Shown here: in pieces, positions 61,574 to 64,000 of the stretch
Layout: each line of letters starts with the position of its first letter
How positions within the stretch are numbered: position 1 is the stretch's first letter
NCBI RefSeq assembly: GCF_023006505.1
Contig: NZ_JALBGV010000011.1
Coordinates: 53,763-117,762, forward strand
DNA from: Neorhizobium sp. SHOUNA12A
Lineage (GTDB): Bacteria; Pseudomonadota; Alphaproteobacteria; Rhizobiales; Rhizobiaceae
DNA length: 64,000 nucleotides
Reading direction: 5' to 3'
Position numbers and translations under genes: made by a program
Notes under the pieces: model-generated
What the model was told of the DNA's origin: nothing
Seen by the model: the letters and a program-made list of their open reading frames with translations, nothing else
The model's database searches: none

Positions 61574-63577
61574 TTATCCGAGCACATGTTGCAGTCCATC
61601 GTTCTGATAGTGGCCGTCATGATCCACAGGCACGCCGTATCCAGGCTCGGTTGGATCGGCTTGCAGCATCGAATCGTCGAGAAAGGCCACCGCTTCGTTG
61701 ACCAGTGCATCGGGATCGTGCGCCGCCAATTCCGGATGGCTTGAAATCAATCCCGATTGGAAAAGCGTTTCCTGGGAGTATTGCTCGCCGCCGACATAGG
61801 TATGGCCGAGAGAGTCCAGGTCGGCGATCGCGGCGTTGTTGATGAGCGTATTTCCCCCGGTCGAGATCGACCATGTCGCTTCCGCGTGAGGATTGACCGC
61901 ATTCATCGCCAGGGCGATCTGATCGCTGTCGCCGACGATGCTGGTCTGGCTGATATACTGGATATTCAGCATGTCGCCGCTGATATAGAGAACGCGCAAC
62001 CCGGCCAATCCCGCAAACGCCGGATCAGTCAGAACGCCGCTGGAGAGATTTCTTCCGCCGCCGGCAAAATCGGTCGCCGTGTCCAGGTAGGCGGAAGGCA
62101 GCGTGTCGAAACGATCGGCGCCGCCAATATTGTAGATATGGGCCTGGTTCCAGAGCAGGTTTCCGGCGCTGGAAAACGCGCCCTCGCCGGTCGTTTCGAA
62201 AACCGTGACCGCGCCGACAATATCGTTGTCGAACAATATGTTCATCTGGTGGATGATATTGGCGTCGTAAAGGCTGCCGCCAACCAATATCAGATCGTAG
62301 GCATGGCTGAGCTCGTAGATCGAGGTCTGGTTCACGCTCATGTTGTCGCCGCCAATGACCTTGGTCGTGGCGCCGGAGGACGACAGGATGCCGACGTCAT
62401 TGTCGGACATGAAGATGTACTGCTCCAGCCAATTGACGATCAGCAGGTCGCCCTGGATCTCCGTGACGATCCAGCTTCCGGGATAACCTCCGCTGGCATG
62501 CGAGGAGGCACTGTCGTCCTGCAGCGGATCGACCCTGTGGAATGTGGCGATGTTGAATATTTCGTCGGGTGCGCCGTCGTTCGTCCAGCTGCTGATCGCC
62601 GAGGTAATGGCGTCGACATCCTGAATGACATTGACCTGGATGATCGCGTTGATCTCGAAATGGTCGCCGACGACCGCCGTCACCGTTGCGCCGGTCCAGA
62701 TATTCTTGAGGACGGCATCGTTGACGGTGGTATTGGCGCCGCCGATCAGTTCGACCGAAGCGTCTACCTGGACGGAGCCATCCGCAAAGATCTTGGCGTT
62801 GGATGGATGAGCATCCTCCTCCGCGTCGGCGTCATCTGTATCCTTACCGAAGGAGTGATAATCCTCCAGCTTCGGCGCCTCGTCGACGAGCACTCCGTTG
62901 ACGTAGGTACCTTCGATCGTCGTGGATTGATGGACGAAAGCTTCCATCGGCCCGCCGGAATCGGCTGAAAGGGACTCCAGCTCGCTGGCGACGGACTTGA
63001 TGATCTCGATAAGGTCTGCCGAGGATTCAGGCATATCGAGATGGCCGACCGGCGCGTCCGACAAGACCTCCTGCGCCCTATCCAGCAGCTCGCCGTTATC
63101 AACCGGAGCAGGATTGAACGCGAGGCCGTGTCCCCCGACGCCGAAGCTGTCATTGTCGGAAAGCGAGGCGGCCTGAACGATGAAGTTCACCACCGAGCCA
63201 AGAGGCTGTATCCCCAATGTAAATGACTTGCCGCTCGCATAGGACGGATACTCGTGCCGCGGCATCTCATGCCGGCCGTAATGCGTCCTGATTTCTACGA
63301 CGGGAATTGACGGATGGTCATATCGACCCACGAAGTGGGGATGCCAGATGGGCGTGAAAGTGGCGGGAGCCTTGTAGACCACCGACGGATCGAAGCCGAG
63401 CAGGTCGTAAGGCGCCTCGAAATGGGATGGGGTCGCGACAGATGGCGGGATGAATTGTTCGGGCGTGTTGAGCGAGAAATCGGTGTAATTATCCCGCAGG
63501 CGCGCATCCTCGGGGTTCGTGTGGAAGAGCCCGATGAAATGAGCGATTTCCTCCGTGATTGTATCCATCATCGTCAT
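61574..63577 (-). CDS. Large putative type I secreted protein of unknown function
   Basis: A 667-residue acidic protein without a classical signal peptide or membrane helices. The N-terminal 120 residues are rich in Pro and His (HFEAPYDLLGFDP, IWHPHFVGRYDHPS). From about residue 290 it has irregular repeats with Asn/Asp-rich turns and alternating hydrophobic residues, for example IQGDLLIVNWLEQ, VIGGDNMSVNQTS and ISGDMLNIQYISQ, which suggest a beta-helix or beta-roll. No GGxGND RTX array is seen. Its stop touches an ATG of the ABC gene, so it is co-transcribed with the exporter. Export by that system is an inference from this arrangement. Confidence 0.75.
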   Translation of the reverse strand: MTMMDTITEEIAHFIGLFHTNPEDARLRDNYTDFSLNTPEQFIPPSVATPSHFEAPYDLLGFDPSVVYKAPATFTPIWHPHFVGRYDHPSIPVVEIRTHYGRHEMPRHEYPSYASGKSFTLGIQPLGSVVNFIVQAASLSDNDSFGVGGHGLAFNPAPVDNGELLDRAQEVLSDAPVGHLDMPESSADLIEIIKSVASELESLSADSGGPMEAFVHQSTTIEGTYVNGVLVDEAPKLEDYHSFGKDTDDADAEEDAHPSNAKIFADGSVQVDASVELIGGANTTVNDAVLKNIWTGATVTAVVGDHFEINAIIQVNVIQDVDAITSAISSWTNDGAPDEIFNIATFHRVDPLQDDSASSHASGGYPGSWIVTEIQGDLLIVNWLEQYIFMSDNDVGILSSSGATTKVIGGDNMSVNQTSIYELSHAYDLILVGGSLYDANIIHQMNILFDNDIVGAVTVFETTGEGAFSSAGNLLWNQAHIYNIGGADRFDTLPSAYLDTATDFAGGGRNLSSGVLTDPAFAGLAGLRVLYISGDMLNIQYISQTSIVGDSDQIALAMNAVNPHAEATWSISTGGNTLINNAAIADLDSLGHTYVGGEQYSQETLFQSGLISSHPELAAHDPDALVNEAVAFLDDSMLQADPTEPGYGVPVDHDGHYQNDGLQHVLG

Positions 63578-63696
63578 AACCGCTGCCTCTGCATTGGCAT
63601 GCCTGGACCAAAGGTCGTTCGGAATGAGGGACTGCGCAGGAGGTCTGCGCAGTCCGCGATGTGAAGGTCTCTGCCTGGAGCAGGGAAAGCGACGGC

Positions 63697-64000
63697 TTAG
63701 AGACTGGTGCCGTCGTGGGTGTCGTCGCCTGCCACCGTGCTGTGGAGGTCGCCGCCGACGATCGTCATGTCGATTGCGTTCTGCTGCAGGTTCGCACCCA
63801 TCACGATTTCCTGGTTGAAGGCGTGGGTGTCAATCGACGCATCGGCCGAAGCGGAGCTTGTGCCGGTCACGAAACCGTCGTCACCGTTGTGCGAGCCCCA
63901 GACACCGCCGTCGCCGCCAGCTCCGCCGGCGCCGGTATAGGCCAGGCCGCCATCGCCGCCGGCAGCACCAGCACCACCGAATGCCCAGCCACCTACCGCG
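63697..64000 (-). CDS. Glycine-rich protein, C-terminal part only
   Basis: The frame is open from the right edge to a TAA at 63697-63699 (about 100 residues). The visible upstream half is very rich in Gly and Ala (GGAGAAGGDGGLAYTGAGG), then come GSHNGDDGFVTG and an acidic, hydroxyl-rich end reading DDTHDGTSL. The last residues resemble those of type I secretion substrates, which often carry an acidic and small-residue tail. It lies 119 bp upstream of the 667-residue gene on the same strand and may be another exported structural protein. The N-terminus is outside the window. Confidence 0.65.
   Translation of the reverse strand, partial: AVGGWAFGGAGAAGGDGGLAYTGAGGAGGDGGVWGSHNGDDGFVTGTSSASADASIDTHAFNQEIVMGANLQQNAIDMTIVGGDLHSTVAGDDTHDGTSL

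Overview
The window looks like a piece of an alphaproteobacterial, most likely Rhizobiaceae-type, replicon. This is an inference from the high GC content, an ExoF-like export protein, a MupA/Atu3671-type monooxygenase inside an NRPS, and a PrtD/HlyD type I secretion pair. No rRNA, tRNA, CRISPR array or insertion sequence was seen. It is a large cell-surface region: an exopolysaccharide (EPS) cluster bracketed by type I secretion functions, with a hybrid polyketide/non-ribosomal-peptide locus and a carrier-protein operon inside it.

Layout. (1) 1-13232, minus strand: one open frame for a giant repetitive RTX/VCBS/cadherin-like protein of at least 4,410 codons whose C-terminus lies beyond the left edge. 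(2) 13.8-18.4 kb: a three-part Gtr-like glycosylation set (GT-C glycosyltransferase, GtrB-like and GtrA-like proteins) plus an SGNH hydrolase. (3) 18.7-22.9 kb: a LuxR-type regulator with a degenerate receiver, a GT4 glycosyltransferase and a Wzx-like flippase. (4) 23.0-35.2 kb: a single-module PKS (KS-AT-KR-DH-ACP-TE) transcribed divergently from an NRPS (formyltransferase, half condensation domain, adenylation domain split by a luciferase-like monooxygenase, PCP) and its phosphopantetheinyl transferase. (5) 35.5-40.1 kb: a GT2 enzyme, a GMC oxidoreductase and the WbaP-like priming phosphotransferase. (6) 40.1-46.4 kb: a minus-strand operon with overlapping ends (GT61, hexapeptide acyltransferase, acyl/aminoacyl ligase, ACP, PLP decarboxylase) and a GT4. 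(7) 46.7-57.3 kb: ExoF-like export protein, Wzc-like co-polymerase, CpsD-like ATPase without the Walker A lysine, three more glycosyltransferases, a Wzy-like polymerase and a Tat-exported glycosidase-like protein. (8) 57.8-58.0 kb: two promoter-plus-terminator units that look like small RNAs. (9) 58.1-64.0 kb, minus strand: HlyD adaptor, type I ABC exporter, a 667-residue likely secreted protein and a glycine-rich partial protein.

How the parts fit. The priming enzyme, glycosyltransferases, Wzx, Wzy, export protein and co-polymerase form a Wzx/Wzy-type EPS system. The hexapeptide acyltransferase, ligase/ACP/decarboxylase and PKS/NRPS genes sit inside it, so they may make or attach a non-sugar substituent, or they may make a separate small molecule. 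The type I exporter at the right end is a reasonable candidate to export the secreted proteins beside it and possibly the giant adhesin at the left end. The outer-membrane TolC-type partner is not in the window.
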